Positions 14,578-24,628 of a DNA stretch of 26,857 nucleotides are shown here, in pieces. The notes beneath the pieces were generated by a model. The model ran no database searches. It was not told the origin of the DNA and saw only the letters and a list, made by a program, of their open reading frames with translations. How positions within the stretch are numbered: the first letter of the stretch is position 1; each line of letters starts with the position of its first letter. The stretch covers positions 1 to 26,857 of the forward strand of contig CAMPHU010000044.1 of NCBI GenBank assembly GCA_946886065.1, given 5' to 3'. This stretch comes from an uncultured Massilia sp. (GTDB lineage: Bacteria; Pseudomonadota; Gammaproteobacteria; Burkholderiales; Burkholderiaceae). The position numbers and the translations under genes are program-made.

Positions 14578-15042
14578 TCAGGACTGAAGCATCAGGCTGT
14601 ATGCGACGAAGGTCTCTTCGCGCTTCCAGCCGGTGGACTCGTACAGGGCCTGGGCGCTGTCGTTGGTCCTGGCGGTCGACAGGGTAAGGAATTTCGCGTC
14701 GACCGCCTTCGCATAGGACGCCGCCGCCGCGATCAGCGCCTTGCCCACACCGCGCCGGCGCCCGGCTTCGGCGACGAACAGGTCATTGAAGACAAATGCG
14801 CGCTTCAGGGAAACCGACGAGAAGCTGGGGTACATCTGGGCAAACCCGAGCACCGACTCGCCGTCCTGGGCAATGAACAGCACCGATTCGCCGTGGTTGA
14901 AGCGCTCGAGCAGGAAGGCGCGGGCCGCCGCCAGGTCGCCGGGGCGCTGATAGAACTGCCGGTACCGGTCCAGCATGGGGGCCAGCAGGTCGAGATCGGC
15001 CAGCACGGCCTGGCGCACGGTGAAGTCCGATGGTGGTGTCAT
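14578..15042 (-). CDS. GNAT-family N-acetyltransferase
   Basis: The 154-residue protein has the GNAT core: a central strand F-V-F-N-D-L-F-V (about 83-90), then the acetyl-CoA pyrophosphate loop R-R-R-G-V-G-K-A-L (95-103), and a late A-x-x-L-Y-E-S-T-G-W-K-R segment. It starts 24 bases after recG on the same strand with GAGGA seven bases before ATG 15042, so it is probably co-transcribed with recG. It converges with the aminotransferase; the 45 bases between them hold no clear terminator. The acetyl acceptor is unknown. Confidence 0.88.
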   Translation of the reverse strand: MTPPSDFTVRQAVLADLDLLAPMLDRYRQFYQRPGDLAAARAFLLERFNHGESVLFIAQDGESVLGFAQMYPSFSSVSLKRAFVFNDLFVAEAGRRRGVGKALIAAAASYAKAVDAKFLTLSTARTNDSAQALYESTGWKREETFVAYSLMLQS

Positions 15043-15066
15043 GCGTGGATCCTCATGGGTGATGGG

Positions 15067-17127
15067 TCAAGCCTTCAGGAATTCTTCGCGTCCGCCCAGC
15101 CAGCGCGTCAGGTGGGCATCCACGACCGCCATGTTCTCCGGCGTCTCGTGCTGCAGCAGGTGCTGGGCCACGTCGCGCGCCCGTTCCACCAGCCACTGGT
15201 CGGTCTCGAGGTCCGCAAACCTCAGCATCGCCTGGCCCGACTGGCGCGCGCCCAGGAATTCCCCGGGACCGCGGATCTCCAGGTCGCGGCGCGCGATCTC
15301 GAAACCGTCGGTGGTCTCGCGCATCGTCATCAGGCGCTGCTTGGCCACCTGGCCCAGCGGGCTTTGGTACAGCAGCAGGCACACGCTCGCCGCCGAGCCC
15401 CGCCCCACGCGCCCGCGCAGCTGGTGCAGCTGCGACAGGCCGAAGCGCTCGGCATGTTCGATCACCATCAGCGACGCATTCGGCACGTCCACGCCCACCT
15501 CGATCACGGTGGTCGCCACCAGCACGTGCACCTCGCCGGCCGAGAAGGCGTCCATCACGACTTGCTTGTCCGCCGGCTTCATGCGCCCGTGCACCAGGCC
15601 CACCTGCAGGTCGGGCAGGGCCTCGGCCAGGGTCTCGTAGGTCTCGGTCGCGGTCTGCAGCTGCAAGGCCTCGGATTCCTCGATCAGCGGGCACACCCAG
15701 TACACCTGCCGGCCTTCCAGCGCCGCCGCGTGCACGCGTTCGATCACCTCGTCGCGCCGGTTCTGGTCGATGGCGCGTGTGACGATGGGGCTGCGGCCGG
15801 GCGGCAGCTCGTCGATCACCGACACTTCGAGGTCGGCGTAATACGTCATCGCCAGGGTGCGCGGGATCGGCGTGGCCGACATCATGAGCTGGTGCGGCAC
15901 CAGGCCGTCGCTGCCCTTGTTGCGCAGGGTGAGGCGCTGGCCGACGCCGAAGCGGTGCTGCTCGTCGACGATCACCAGGCCCAGTTTCGCGAACTGCACC
16001 GTGTCCTGGATCAGCGCATGGGTGCCGATCACCAGCTGCGCCTCGCCCGATTCGATCAGCTCGTTGGCGGCGGCCTTTTCCTTTTTCTTGAGGCTGCCGG
16101 TCAGCCACGCGACCTTCACGCCCAGCGGCTCCATCCACGAGGCGATCTTGCGGAAGTGCTGCTCGGCCAGGATCTCGGTCGGCGCCATCAGGGCCGCCTG
16201 GTAGCCGCTGTCGATGGCCTGCGCCGCCGCCAGGGCCGAGACCACGGTCTTGCCGCTGCCGACGTCGCCCTGCAGGAGGCGCTGCATGGGATAGCCTTCG
16301 CGCAGGTCGGCGCGGATCTCCTTGACCACGCGCTGCTGGGCATTGGTCAGCTTGAAGGGCAGGGCCTGCAAAAACGCTTCCGACAGGGCGCCGACCGCGC
16401 GCAGGTGGGGCGCGCCTTTCTCGCGCCGCGCCTGCTGCGCGCGCTTCAGGGACAGCTGCTGGGCCAGCAGCTCGTCGAACTTCATGCGTTCCCAGGCCGG
16501 GTGCGAGCGTTCGATCAGGGCGTGTTCGTCGGCGTCCTTGGGCGGGTAGTGCAGCAGCTTGACCGCGGGCGCGAAGTCCATCAGGCGCATGCGCGCGCGG
16601 ATCTGCTCCGGCACGGTGTCGGTCCAGTCGATGCGGCGCATGGCGTCGGCGATGGCGCGCCGCAGGATGGTCTGCGACAGGCCTTCGCCGGAAGGGTAGA
16701 CCGGCGTCAGCGAGGTGGGCAGGGGCGCGCCCTCGTTGACCACCTTGTAGGTCGGGTGCACCATCTCGGCGCCGAAGAAGCCGTGCTTGAGCTCGCCGCG
16801 TGCCCGCACCCTCACGCCTTCGGACAATTGCTTGACCTGGCTGCCATAGAAATTCATGAAGCGCAGCAGCAGCTCGCCCGAGTCGTCCTGGATCGTCACC
16901 AGCAGCTGGCGCCGCGGCTTATAGGTAATTTCATTTTTGACCACGAGGCCTTCGACCTGCCAGGTTTGCAGGCCGCGCATGCAGGCTTCGCGGATCGTGA
17001 CGATCCTGGTCTCGTCCTCGTAGCGCATCGGCAGGTGCAGCACCAGGTCCATGTCGGTGCGCAGCCCAAGCTTGGCGAGCTTGCTTTCTGTGGTTTTAGG
17101 GGCGGCTGGGGTCTTGGAAGCGGGCAT
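15067..17127 (-). CDS. recG: ATP-dependent DNA helicase RecG
   Basis: The 686-residue protein is close to E. coli RecG (693). An N-terminal wedge/OB region (about 60-170) is followed by the helicase core with Walker A GDVGSGKT, the D-E-Q-H box (in VDEQHRFG), motif III M-S-A-T-P-I-P-R-T and motif VI Q-L-R-G-R-V-G-R-G. It reverses stalled forks and migrates Holliday junctions. ATG 17127 is used; the frame stays open far upstream through antisense of queA, which is not coding. It is divergent from queA over a 105-base gap. Confidence 0.97.
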   Translation of the reverse strand: MPASKTPAAPKTTESKLAKLGLRTDMDLVLHLPMRYEDETRIVTIREACMRGLQTWQVEGLVVKNEITYKPRRQLLVTIQDDSGELLLRFMNFYGSQVKQLSEGVRVRARGELKHGFFGAEMVHPTYKVVNEGAPLPTSLTPVYPSGEGLSQTILRRAIADAMRRIDWTDTVPEQIRARMRLMDFAPAVKLLHYPPKDADEHALIERSHPAWERMKFDELLAQQLSLKRAQQARREKGAPHLRAVGALSEAFLQALPFKLTNAQQRVVKEIRADLREGYPMQRLLQGDVGSGKTVVSALAAAQAIDSGYQAALMAPTEILAEQHFRKIASWMEPLGVKVAWLTGSLKKKEKAAANELIESGEAQLVIGTHALIQDTVQFAKLGLVIVDEQHRFGVGQRLTLRNKGSDGLVPHQLMMSATPIPRTLAMTYYADLEVSVIDELPPGRSPIVTRAIDQNRRDEVIERVHAAALEGRQVYWVCPLIEESEALQLQTATETYETLAEALPDLQVGLVHGRMKPADKQVVMDAFSAGEVHVLVATTVIEVGVDVPNASLMVIEHAERFGLSQLHQLRGRVGRGSAASVCLLLYQSPLGQVAKQRLMTMRETTDGFEIARRDLEIRGPGEFLGARQSGQAMLRFADLETDQWLVERARDVAQHLLQHETPENMAVVDAHLTRWLGGREEFLKA

Positions 17128-17232
17128 TTTGCGGCAATCGGGCGTTCGCTGGCGTAAAATAGAGGGTTCGCCGCACGCGCTGTAGCCTCTATTGTAAGGC
17201 TGACAGCGTTCATTTTCCCAGAATTGAGAACA
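17128..17232. promoter_or_regulatory. Divergent recG/queA promoter region
   Basis: The gap must hold both promoters. On plus, TAAAAT at 17155-17160 and TATTGT at 17190-17195 are candidate -10 boxes for queA, neither with a good -35. AGAGG (17161-17165) and CCTCT (17186-17190) form a weak 5-bp dyad. Confidence 0.35.
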
Positions 17233-19403
<2,171 letters not shown>

Positions 19404-19441
19404 GAGGCAGGCCACCGTCTTCGTTCTCTTCACCTAGCCTC

Positions 19442-19554
19442 AAAACGTCATCCCCGCGAAGGCGGGGACCCAGGTTTGCATGCTCACCACTCAGGTTTGA
19501 TGTAGGTGGCAGAGCGATGGACTTGGATCCCCGCCTTCGCGGGGATGACGTTTT
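19442..19554. repeat. Inverted pair of REP-like palindromes downstream of tgt
   Basis: A 34-base unit at 19442-19475 recurs inverted at 19521-19554 with 32 of 34 bases matching. Each unit contains its own hairpin, TCCCCGC-GAAG-GCGGGGA in the first copy (19451-19468). This is the common proteobacterial extragenic palindrome whose chance translation reads WIPAFAGMT. A degenerate direct repeat of the right end (GCGGGATGACGGTTTGGGG) follows at about 19559-19577. The pair can fold into one long cruciform and probably ends or protects the tgt transcript. It is a REP/BIME-like element, not a gene. Confidence 0.85.
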
Positions 19555-19699
19555 TGGGCAGCGGGATGACGGTTTGGGGCCAACAATGTCTCATCCGTGC
19601 GTCTTTACGCAATCCGAAATTATTTTTCCTTCAACACTTGCAATTCTTTTTTGCAAGACCTACATACCTCCAGATTGGCCCGCGCCAGTAAGCCGGTGC

Positions 19700-19705
19700 T
19701 AGAAT
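19700..19705 (+). promoter_or_regulatory. Probable -10 box of the yajC-secDF operon
   Basis: TAGAAT is followed by a start region about 32 bases before the yajC GTG. TTGGCC at 19675-19680 could be the -35, but the 19-base spacer is long. Upstream, CTTGCAA (19637-19643) and TTGCAAG (19651-19657) form a perfect 7-bp dyad that could be a regulator site. Confidence 0.45.
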
Positions 19706-19743
19706 ACACCGCTTATTTTTTTAACTTCACAATCGGAGTTCTT

Positions 19744-20076
19744 GTGTTCATTTCCAACGCGTACGCGCAAACTGCCCCTGCCGCCGACCCTGGCCTGATG
19801 GGCAGCCTGACTACCTTCCTGCCGCTGATCCTGATGTTCGTGGTCATGTATTTCCTCATGATCCGTCCTCAGCAGAAGCGCCAGCGCGAACTCAAGGCGA
19901 TGATGGACGCGCTGACCAAGGGCGACGAAGTCGTGACCGCGGGCGGCATCGTGGGCCGCGTCAACAAGGTCACCGACGCCTATGTGGCGATCGAAGTGGC
20001 AGCCGGCACCGAAATCATGGTGCAGAAGAACGCAGTGACCACCCTGCTGCCGAAAGGCACCCTGAAAGCCCTGTAA
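19744..20076 (+). CDS. yajC: Preprotein translocase subunit YajC
   Basis: The 110-residue protein is the same length as E. coli YajC. It has one membrane helix (about residues 23-43, L-P-L-I-L-M-F-V-V-M-Y-F-L-M-I) followed by the hallmark R-P-Q-Q-K-R and then G-D-E-V-V-T-A-G-G-I-V-G-R-V. It associates with SecDF in the inner membrane. GTG 19744 is chosen because CGGAG lies five bases upstream and the product length then fits the family; the frame is open to 19597, but that extension runs through the promoter. It leads the yajC-secD-secF operon. Confidence 0.95.
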   Translation: MFISNAYAQTAPAADPGLMGSLTTFLPLILMFVVMYFLMIRPQQKRQRELKAMMDALTKGDEVVTAGGIVGRVNKVTDAYVAIEVAAGTEIMVQKNAVTTLLPKGTLKAL

Positions 20077-20080
20077 GCCA

Positions 20081-20105
20081 GCAGTGCGGCTTCGCGCCGC
20101 ACTGC
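20081..20105 (+). other. Intercistronic hairpin between yajC and secD
   Basis: GCAGTGCGGC (20081-20090) and GCCGCACTGC (20096-20105) form a perfect 10-bp stem with loop TTCGC. No T-run follows, so it is more likely an mRNA stability or processing element, or a partial attenuator, than a full terminator. It lies 23 bases before the secD ATG. Confidence 0.6.
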
Positions 20106-20128
20106 GCAAACATGAATGCCGGAACACT

Positions 20129-22018
20129 ATGAACCGCTATCCCGTCTGGAAATATTTACTGATCGCCATCGCGCTGCTGATCGGCGTGCTGTACACGGCG
20201 CCTAACTACTTCGGCGAATCGCCGGCGTTGCAGGTGACGTCGGGCCGGTCGACGATCAACGTCACCAGCGCCACCACCACGCTGGTCGAGGATGCGCTCA
20301 AGCGCGCCGGCATTCCCACCACCGCCATGAGCCTCGAAGGCACTGGCCACAGCACCTCGGTGCGCGCGCGTTTCGCCGGCACCGACGAGCAGTTCCGCGC
20401 CAAGCTCGCGCTCGAACGCGACCTGAACCGCGATCAGGCCAATCCGGATTACATCGTCACCGTCAACCTGGTGAAGAACACCCCGGCCTGGATGCAGAAG
20501 ATCAACGCGCTGCCGATGAACCTGGGCCTGGACCTGCGCGGCGGCGTCCACTTCCTGCTGCAAGTCGATACCCGCGCCGTGCTCGACGCCAAGGTCAAGG
20601 GCATCCAGGCCAGCGTGCGCAACCAGCTGCGCGACAAGAACGTGCGCCACGCCGGCATCGAGCGCGTGGGCAACAACATCGAAGTGCGCTTCCGCGACGC
20701 CGAAACCCGCGTCGCCGCGCGCAATGTCCTGGCGACCCAGACCGACCTGTCCCTGGCCGACGCCGCCGACGGCGCCGATCTCAAGCTGGTCGTCTCCATC
20801 AAGCCGGAAGCGCTCAAGCGCACCGTGGAAGAGGGCGTGAAGCAGAACATCGTCACCCTGTCCAAGCGTATCAACGAACTGGGCACCACCGAGCCGATCA
20901 TCCAGCAGCAGGGCGCGGACCGCATCGTGGTCCAGCTGCCGGGCGTGCAGGACGTGGCGCGCGCCAAGGACATCATCGGCCGCACCGCCACCCTCGAGCT
21001 GCGCATGGTCGACCACAGCGTGACCCCGGGCACCGAACTGTCGGCCGCCATCCCGCTGAATTCCGAACTGTTCACCGAAGGCCGCGGCGCACCGGTGGTG
21101 GTCTCGAAGGACGTGATCCTGACCGGCGACTACATCTCCAGCGCCGTCGCCAGCTTCGACCAGAACCAGCAGCCGGCCGTGTCGCTCGACCTGAACGGCG
21201 ACGGCGGCCGCATCATCCGCCAGGCCACCCGCGACAACGTCGGCAAGCGCATGGCCATCCTGCTGAAGGAAAAGGGCAAGTACAGCGTGCTGTCGGCTCC
21301 GACCATCCAGAGCGAACTGGGTTCGACCTTCCAGATCACCAACATGGGTACCTCGGAAGACGCCAACGAGCTGGCGCTGCTGCTGCGTTCGGGCGCCCTG
21401 TCGGCCCCGATGGAATTCGTCGAAGAACGCGTGATCGGCCCGCAGCTGGGCGCCGAGAACATCGAGCGCGGCCTGCACTCGACCATCTGGGGCTTCGTGG
21501 CGATCGCGATCTTCATGATCGCCTACTACCACCTGGTCGGCTTCTTCAGCGCACTGGCGCTGGCGGCCAACGTGCTGTTCCTGCTGGCCCTGCTGTCGAT
21601 GATGCAGATCACCCTGACCCTGCCGGGTATCGCCGCAATCGCGCTGGCGCTCGGTATGGCGATCGACGCCAACGTCCTGATCAACGAGCGCATCCGCGAA
21701 GAGCTGCGCGCGGGCCAGCCGCCGCAAGCGGCGATCTCGGCCGGCTTCAAGCACGCCTGGGACACGATCTTCGACTCCAATGTCACCACCCTGATCGTCG
21801 GCCTGGCGCTGCTGGTGTTCGGCTCGGGCGCGGTGCGCGGCTTCGCCGTGGTGCACTGCCTGGGCATCCTGACCTCGATGTTCTCGGCCGTCTTCGTGGC
21901 GCGCGGCTTCGTCAACGCCTGGTACGGCCGCAAGAAGAAGCTGACCAAGATGTCGATCGGCACGGTGTGGGCGGAAGGCCTGGCCTCGCCTAACAAGAAA
22001 CAAGCTACTCAGGACTAA
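20129..22018 (+). CDS. secD: Protein translocase subunit SecD
   Basis: The 629-residue protein (E. coli SecD: 615) has an N-terminal helix (WKYLLIAIALLIGVLYTAPN), a long periplasmic P1 region containing the D-L-R-G-G-V-H-F-L-L motif, and five C-terminal helices with P-G-I-A-A-I-A-L-A-L-G-M-A-I-D-A-N-V-L-I-N-E-R. This last stretch carries the Asp used for proton flow. With SecF it uses the proton motive force to help release exported proteins. ATG 20129 gives the expected N-terminal helix; the frame extends upstream to 20084 without support. secF follows two bases after its stop. Confidence 0.97.
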   Translation: MNRYPVWKYLLIAIALLIGVLYTAPNYFGESPALQVTSGRSTINVTSATTTLVEDALKRAGIPTTAMSLEGTGHSTSVRARFAGTDEQFRAKLALERDLNRDQANPDYIVTVNLVKNTPAWMQKINALPMNLGLDLRGGVHFLLQVDTRAVLDAKVKGIQASVRNQLRDKNVRHAGIERVGNNIEVRFRDAETRVAARNVLATQTDLSLADAADGADLKLVVSIKPEALKRTVEEGVKQNIVTLSKRINELGTTEPIIQQQGADRIVVQLPGVQDVARAKDIIGRTATLELRMVDHSVTPGTELSAAIPLNSELFTEGRGAPVVVSKDVILTGDYISSAVASFDQNQQPAVSLDLNGDGGRIIRQATRDNVGKRMAILLKEKGKYSVLSAPTIQSELGSTFQITNMGTSEDANELALLLRSGALSAPMEFVEERVIGPQLGAENIERGLHSTIWGFVAIAIFMIAYYHLVGFFSALALAANVLFLLALLSMMQITLTLPGIAAIALALGMAIDANVLINERIREELRAGQPPQAAISAGFKHAWDTIFDSNVTTLIVGLALLVFGSGAVRGFAVVHCLGILTSMFSAVFVARGFVNAWYGRKKKLTKMSIGTVWAEGLASPNKKQATQD

Positions 22019-22020
22019 CG

Positions 22021-23043
22021 ATGGAATTTTTCAAGATCAAACGGGATATCCCGTTCATGCGTCATGCCCTGATCCTCAACGTGATCTCGGCGGTGACCTT
22101 CCTGGCGGCGGTGTTCTTCCTGGCGACCAAAGGCCTGCATTACTCGGTGGAGTTCACCGGCGGCACCGTGATGGAGCTGCGCTATCCGCACGCGGCGGAC
22201 CAGGAAAAGATCCGCACCACCCTGCGCGGCATCGGCTACGAAGCGCCTGAGGTGCAGAGCTTCGGCACCGCCCAGGACATCATGCTGCGCCTGCCGATCG
22301 TGCAGGGCACGCCGGCGGCCGGCACCTCGGCCAAGGTCTTCGACGCGGTTTGCGCCTCCGAGCAGGGCGCGACCAGGCAGTTCCAGACCACCAGCGCCAA
22401 GGGTGAGCAGGTCAGCCGCACCAGCTGCGTGGACGCGGCCGGCAAGGAAGTGCTCAGCCTGCAGCGCGTGGAATTCGTCGGCCCGCAGGTGGGCGACGAG
22501 CTGGCGCAGAACGGCCTGAACGCGCTGCTGATGGTGGTGTTCGGCGTGGTTGCCTACCTCGCCATCCGCTTCGAGTGGAAGTTCGCGGTCGCGGCCATCC
22601 TGGCGAACCTGCACGACGTGGTCATCATCCTTGGCTTCTTCGCCTTCTTCCAGTGGGAATTCTCGCTCACGGTGCTGGCGGCGATCCTGGCGGTGCTGGG
22701 CTACTCGGTCAACGAATCGGTCGTGATCTTCGACCGTATCCGTGAAATGTTCCGCAAGCATCGCAAGATGACGGTGACCGAGGTGATCGACCACGCGATC
22801 ACCAGCACCATCTCGCGTACCATCATCACCCACGGTTCGACCCAGATGATGGTGTTGTCGATGCTGTTCTTCGGCGGCCATGCGCTGCACTACTTCGCCA
22901 TCGCGCTGACCATCGGCATCTGCTTCGGCATTTATTCGTCGGTGTTCGTGGCCGCGGCGATCGCCATGTGGCTGGGCGTGAAGCGCGAAGACCTGATCAA
23001 GCCGGTCAAGGAAAAGGACGAGACCGACGGCGCCGTCGTGTAA
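22021..23043 (+). CDS. secF: Protein translocase subunit SecF
   Basis: The 340-residue protein has the SecF layout: first helix (about 15-35), Y-S-V-E-F-T-G-G-T-V (41-50) opening the periplasmic domain, then five helices including L-G-Y-S-V-N-E-S-V-V-I-F-D-R-I-R-E with the family's conserved Asp. It partners SecD in the inner membrane. The periplasmic region has an insert (about 95-155) relative to E. coli SecF (323 residues), with Cys111 and Cys136, which could form a disulfide. A strong intrinsic terminator follows. Confidence 0.97.
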   Translation: MEFFKIKRDIPFMRHALILNVISAVTFLAAVFFLATKGLHYSVEFTGGTVMELRYPHAADQEKIRTTLRGIGYEAPEVQSFGTAQDIMLRLPIVQGTPAAGTSAKVFDAVCASEQGATRQFQTTSAKGEQVSRTSCVDAAGKEVLSLQRVEFVGPQVGDELAQNGLNALLMVVFGVVAYLAIRFEWKFAVAAILANLHDVVIILGFFAFFQWEFSLTVLAAILAVLGYSVNESVVIFDRIREMFRKHRKMTVTEVIDHAITSTISRTIITHGSTQMMVLSMLFFGGHALHYFAIALTIGICFGIYSSVFVAAAIAMWLGVKREDLIKPVKEKDETDGAVV

Positions 23044-23060
23044 TCTCAAGCTTCCTGCTG

Positions 23061-23097
23061 AAAATGCCGCCCCGGCTTTGCTGCGGCGGCATTTTTA
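23061..23097 (+). terminator. Rho-independent terminator of the yajC-secDF operon
   Basis: AAAATGCCGCC (23061-23071) pairs perfectly over 11 bp with GGCGGCATTTT (23085-23095), followed by more T (ATTTTTATT). It begins 18 bases after the secF stop. Confidence 0.9.
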
Positions 23098-23135
23098 TTG
23101 ATCCGTTCCGGTACGGATGAGAACGTTCGGATTTG

Positions 23136-23178
23136 TGTGCGGCAACGCACAGATGCATTGTTAGCGCAACCTTATAGT
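23136..23178 (+). promoter_or_regulatory. Promoter and CRP-like site of sRNA copy 1
   Basis: TGTGC-GGCAAC-GCACA (23136-23151) is a perfect dyad, close to the CRP consensus TGTGA-N6-TCACA. Its centre (23143.5) is 41.5 bases upstream of the predicted start at 23185. The -10 box is TATAGT (23173-23178), and there is no good -35 hexamer. This is the layout of a class II activator-dependent promoter. The same layout occurs before the other two copies, with the same spacing. Confidence 0.65.
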
Positions 23179-23184
23179 GGACTC

Positions 23185-23244
23185 GTCTCTTTCAGGACAT
23201 CCCTAGTTTTGGACTTTGCCCGCTCCCTGAGCGGGCATTTTTTT
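23185..23244 (+). ncRNA. Small RNA, copy 1 of 3 (about 60 nt)
   Basis: The predicted transcript runs from G 23185 to the T-run at 23244. Its first 32 bases (from GTCTCTTTCAGG to TTTTGGACTT) are identical in three copies in this window, while the surroundings differ. There is no ATG or ribosome site. The 5' part folds only weakly, leaving a pyrimidine-rich stretch and the ATCCC segment open, as expected for a base-pairing sRNA; ATCCC could pair with purine-rich ribosome sites. It lies between secF and the convergent FemAB-like gene. A Rfam family of betaproteobacterial toxic small RNAs may be the same; I could not compare. Confidence 0.75.
23218..23244 (+). terminator. Intrinsic terminator of sRNA copy 1
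   Basis: GCCCGCTC-CCT-GAGCGGGC forms a perfect 8-bp stem with a 3-base loop, followed by A and seven T. Confidence 0.9.
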
Positions 23245-23276
23245 GCCGCCCCGGGCGCCAGCGGGCCGCCAGCCTT

Positions 23277-24236
23277 TCAGCCATGACCGCGGATCAGCCG
23301 GCGCACTTTGGCCTTGACGCCGTAACGGTCCAGCAGCTGGCCTGCCCAGCCGGAAAAACGGTCCATCAGCGCGTGGGCGCGGAGGACGGCGGCATTGCGC
23401 AACGTGGGCCGCACCAGGTACACATGGGCGCACTGGCGCTGGTGGGTGGCGAACAGGCGCTTGTGGTCGGACTGGCCTTCGGTGAAATCGAAGTAGCGCA
23501 GGCCGTCTTCGCTGAACATCTGCTCCAGCACCAGCCACTGCAGCACGGTGCCGACCGACAAGTGCATGTAGGCCGGGTCATAGCCCAGGTAGGCGTAGAT
23601 CGCCACGCCGTCCTGGACCGGGCAGTAGAGGTAGGAGACAGGCCGCTCGCCGTCGAACAGTACGTAGGCGCGCAATTGCCCGCCGGCGGCCAGCGCGCGG
23701 CTGCGTTCCATGAACTCGGGCGTATCGGGCAGGCCCGCGTCCAGTAGCTTTTCCTGGTAGGTCAGCTTCGACACTGCGCGCGCGAGTTCGAAAAAGGCCG
23801 GAATCTCTTCCGGACCGCGGTAGGAATGCCACTTCAGGGCGCCACCGCAGTGTTCGGTGTACTTGCGGATCTTGCGATTGATGGTCGAGCGCGTCTTGGA
23901 CGAGAATTTCTTCTGATAGTCATCGAAGGACGTGCCCAGATCGATGTAGCAGTGCTGGTACTGCAATGGGACGTAGCGCAGGAAGGGCCCCGAGCGGGCC
24001 AGGCGCGGCAGCGTTTTGTCGACCGGCAGGCGGCGCAGGGCGAAACCCTGGCTGCCCTGGCGCAGGTGGTCCTCGCCCGGAATCGCGATGCCGTCGGCAT
24101 TCCCTGTCTCGGCCAGCCCGATCGAGTGCAACTGCAAGCGGATGGAGGCTCGGAACAAGGTCCAGTCACTCAGCTGGAACTTGAACGCTACATCACGCAT
24201 TTGCCAGGCAAATTGCGTCCCAAGGTTTTTTTGCAT
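23277..24236 (-). CDS. FemAB/GNAT-like acyltransferase (BioF2/CelD-type domain)
   Basis: The 319-residue protein has a central F-S-S-K-T-R-S-T-I-N-R-K-I-R-K-Y segment (about residues 111-126). This basic helix is typical of the acetyltransferase domain found in CelD/BcsL and FemAB-like proteins of exopolysaccharide clusters. A GNAT-like C-terminal half follows (A-Y-V-L-F-D-G-E-R-P-V-S-Y-L-Y, and F-D-F-T-E-G-Q-S-D-H-K-R-L-F). There is no signal peptide. The substrate is unknown; cell-surface polysaccharide modification is a guess from the family. It is a lone minus-strand gene flanked by the plus-strand sRNA copies. ATG 24236 has no good ribosome site; ATG 24200 is an alternative. Confidence 0.75.
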   Translation of the reverse strand: MQKNLGTQFAWQMRDVAFKFQLSDWTLFRASIRLQLHSIGLAETGNADGIAIPGEDHLRQGSQGFALRRLPVDKTLPRLARSGPFLRYVPLQYQHCYIDLGTSFDDYQKKFSSKTRSTINRKIRKYTEHCGGALKWHSYRGPEEIPAFFELARAVSKLTYQEKLLDAGLPDTPEFMERSRALAAGGQLRAYVLFDGERPVSYLYCPVQDGVAIYAYLGYDPAYMHLSVGTVLQWLVLEQMFSEDGLRYFDFTEGQSDHKRLFATHQRQCAHVYLVRPTLRNAAVLRAHALMDRFSGWAGQLLDRYGVKAKVRRLIRGHG

Positions 24237-24478
24237 AGCACGTGCGACTCAGAAAGGAAACATGCACCAACATGGCGCAGGTCTTAGATGTTGCAGCATT
24301 GCATTGTCACATTCCGCCTGTCAATAAATTCGGCATTGTTGAGCCGACTGTGATGGCAAATTGCAACTCACGGTACATGGTATCGACGGATTGCAAGGGA
24401 GCCAGACCTGGACCAGCTGCAAGACAAGTTCGCGGTCCGCCGGAAGAGCATGGAAGAAGATGGAAAATCATCCCGCAG
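24237..24478. other. Non-coding region between the FemAB-like gene and sRNA copy 2
   Basis: No gene is supported here. On minus, TTGACA (24324-24319) is a candidate -35 for the FemAB-like gene, but no convincing -10 follows. I looked for a decayed fourth sRNA copy and found none. Confidence 0.4.
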
Positions 24479-24521
24479 TGTGAAACAACGCACGGAGCAG
24501 TCCGGGGCAGGGACCTATACT
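24479..24521 (+). promoter_or_regulatory. Promoter and CRP-like site of sRNA copy 2
   Basis: TGTGA-AACAAC-GCACG (24479-24494) has a perfect left CRP half-site and a weaker right one. Its centre, 24486.5, is 41.5 bases before the predicted start 24528. The -10 is TATACT (24516-24521), 22 bases after the GCAC core, as in the other two copies. Confidence 0.65.
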
Positions 24522-24527
24522 GAAGCT

Positions 24528-24591
24528 GTCTCTTTCAGGACATCCCTAGTTTTGGACTTCACCCGTTCCCTCATCGGAGCGGGTTTTTTTT
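24528..24591 (+). ncRNA. Small RNA, copy 2 of 3 (about 64 nt)
   Basis: It has the same 32 initial bases as copies 1 and 3, then a diverged terminator that keeps its pairing. It starts exactly 150 bases before copy 3, so the two look like a tandem duplication. It has no start codon or ribosome site. It is preceded by the same dyad and -10 layout, so it should be expressed independently. Confidence 0.75.
24561..24591 (+). terminator. Intrinsic terminator of sRNA copy 2
   Basis: ACCCGTTCC (24561-24569) pairs with GGAGCGGGT (24576-24584) with one G-U pair and a 6-base loop, and runs into eight T. Several bases differ from copies 1 and 3 but the stem survives. Confidence 0.88.
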
Positions 24592-24628
24592 CGCCTGTTT
24601 GCGCTGACAGTAGAAGAAATATGCGCAA

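Noticed and set aside
14893..17157. 754-codon open frame antisense to recG, and similarly long frames at 6848-9079 and 20156-22003
   Set aside because: They lie opposite or across certain genes (recG, the ArnT-like gene plus suyB, secD), are rich in H, R, G, Q, A and D without any domain, and are the usual by-product of high-GC codon bias.
19506..19702. Two small frames reading WIPAFAGMT or LDPRLRGDD
   Set aside because: These are chance translations of the REP-like palindrome and are not genes.
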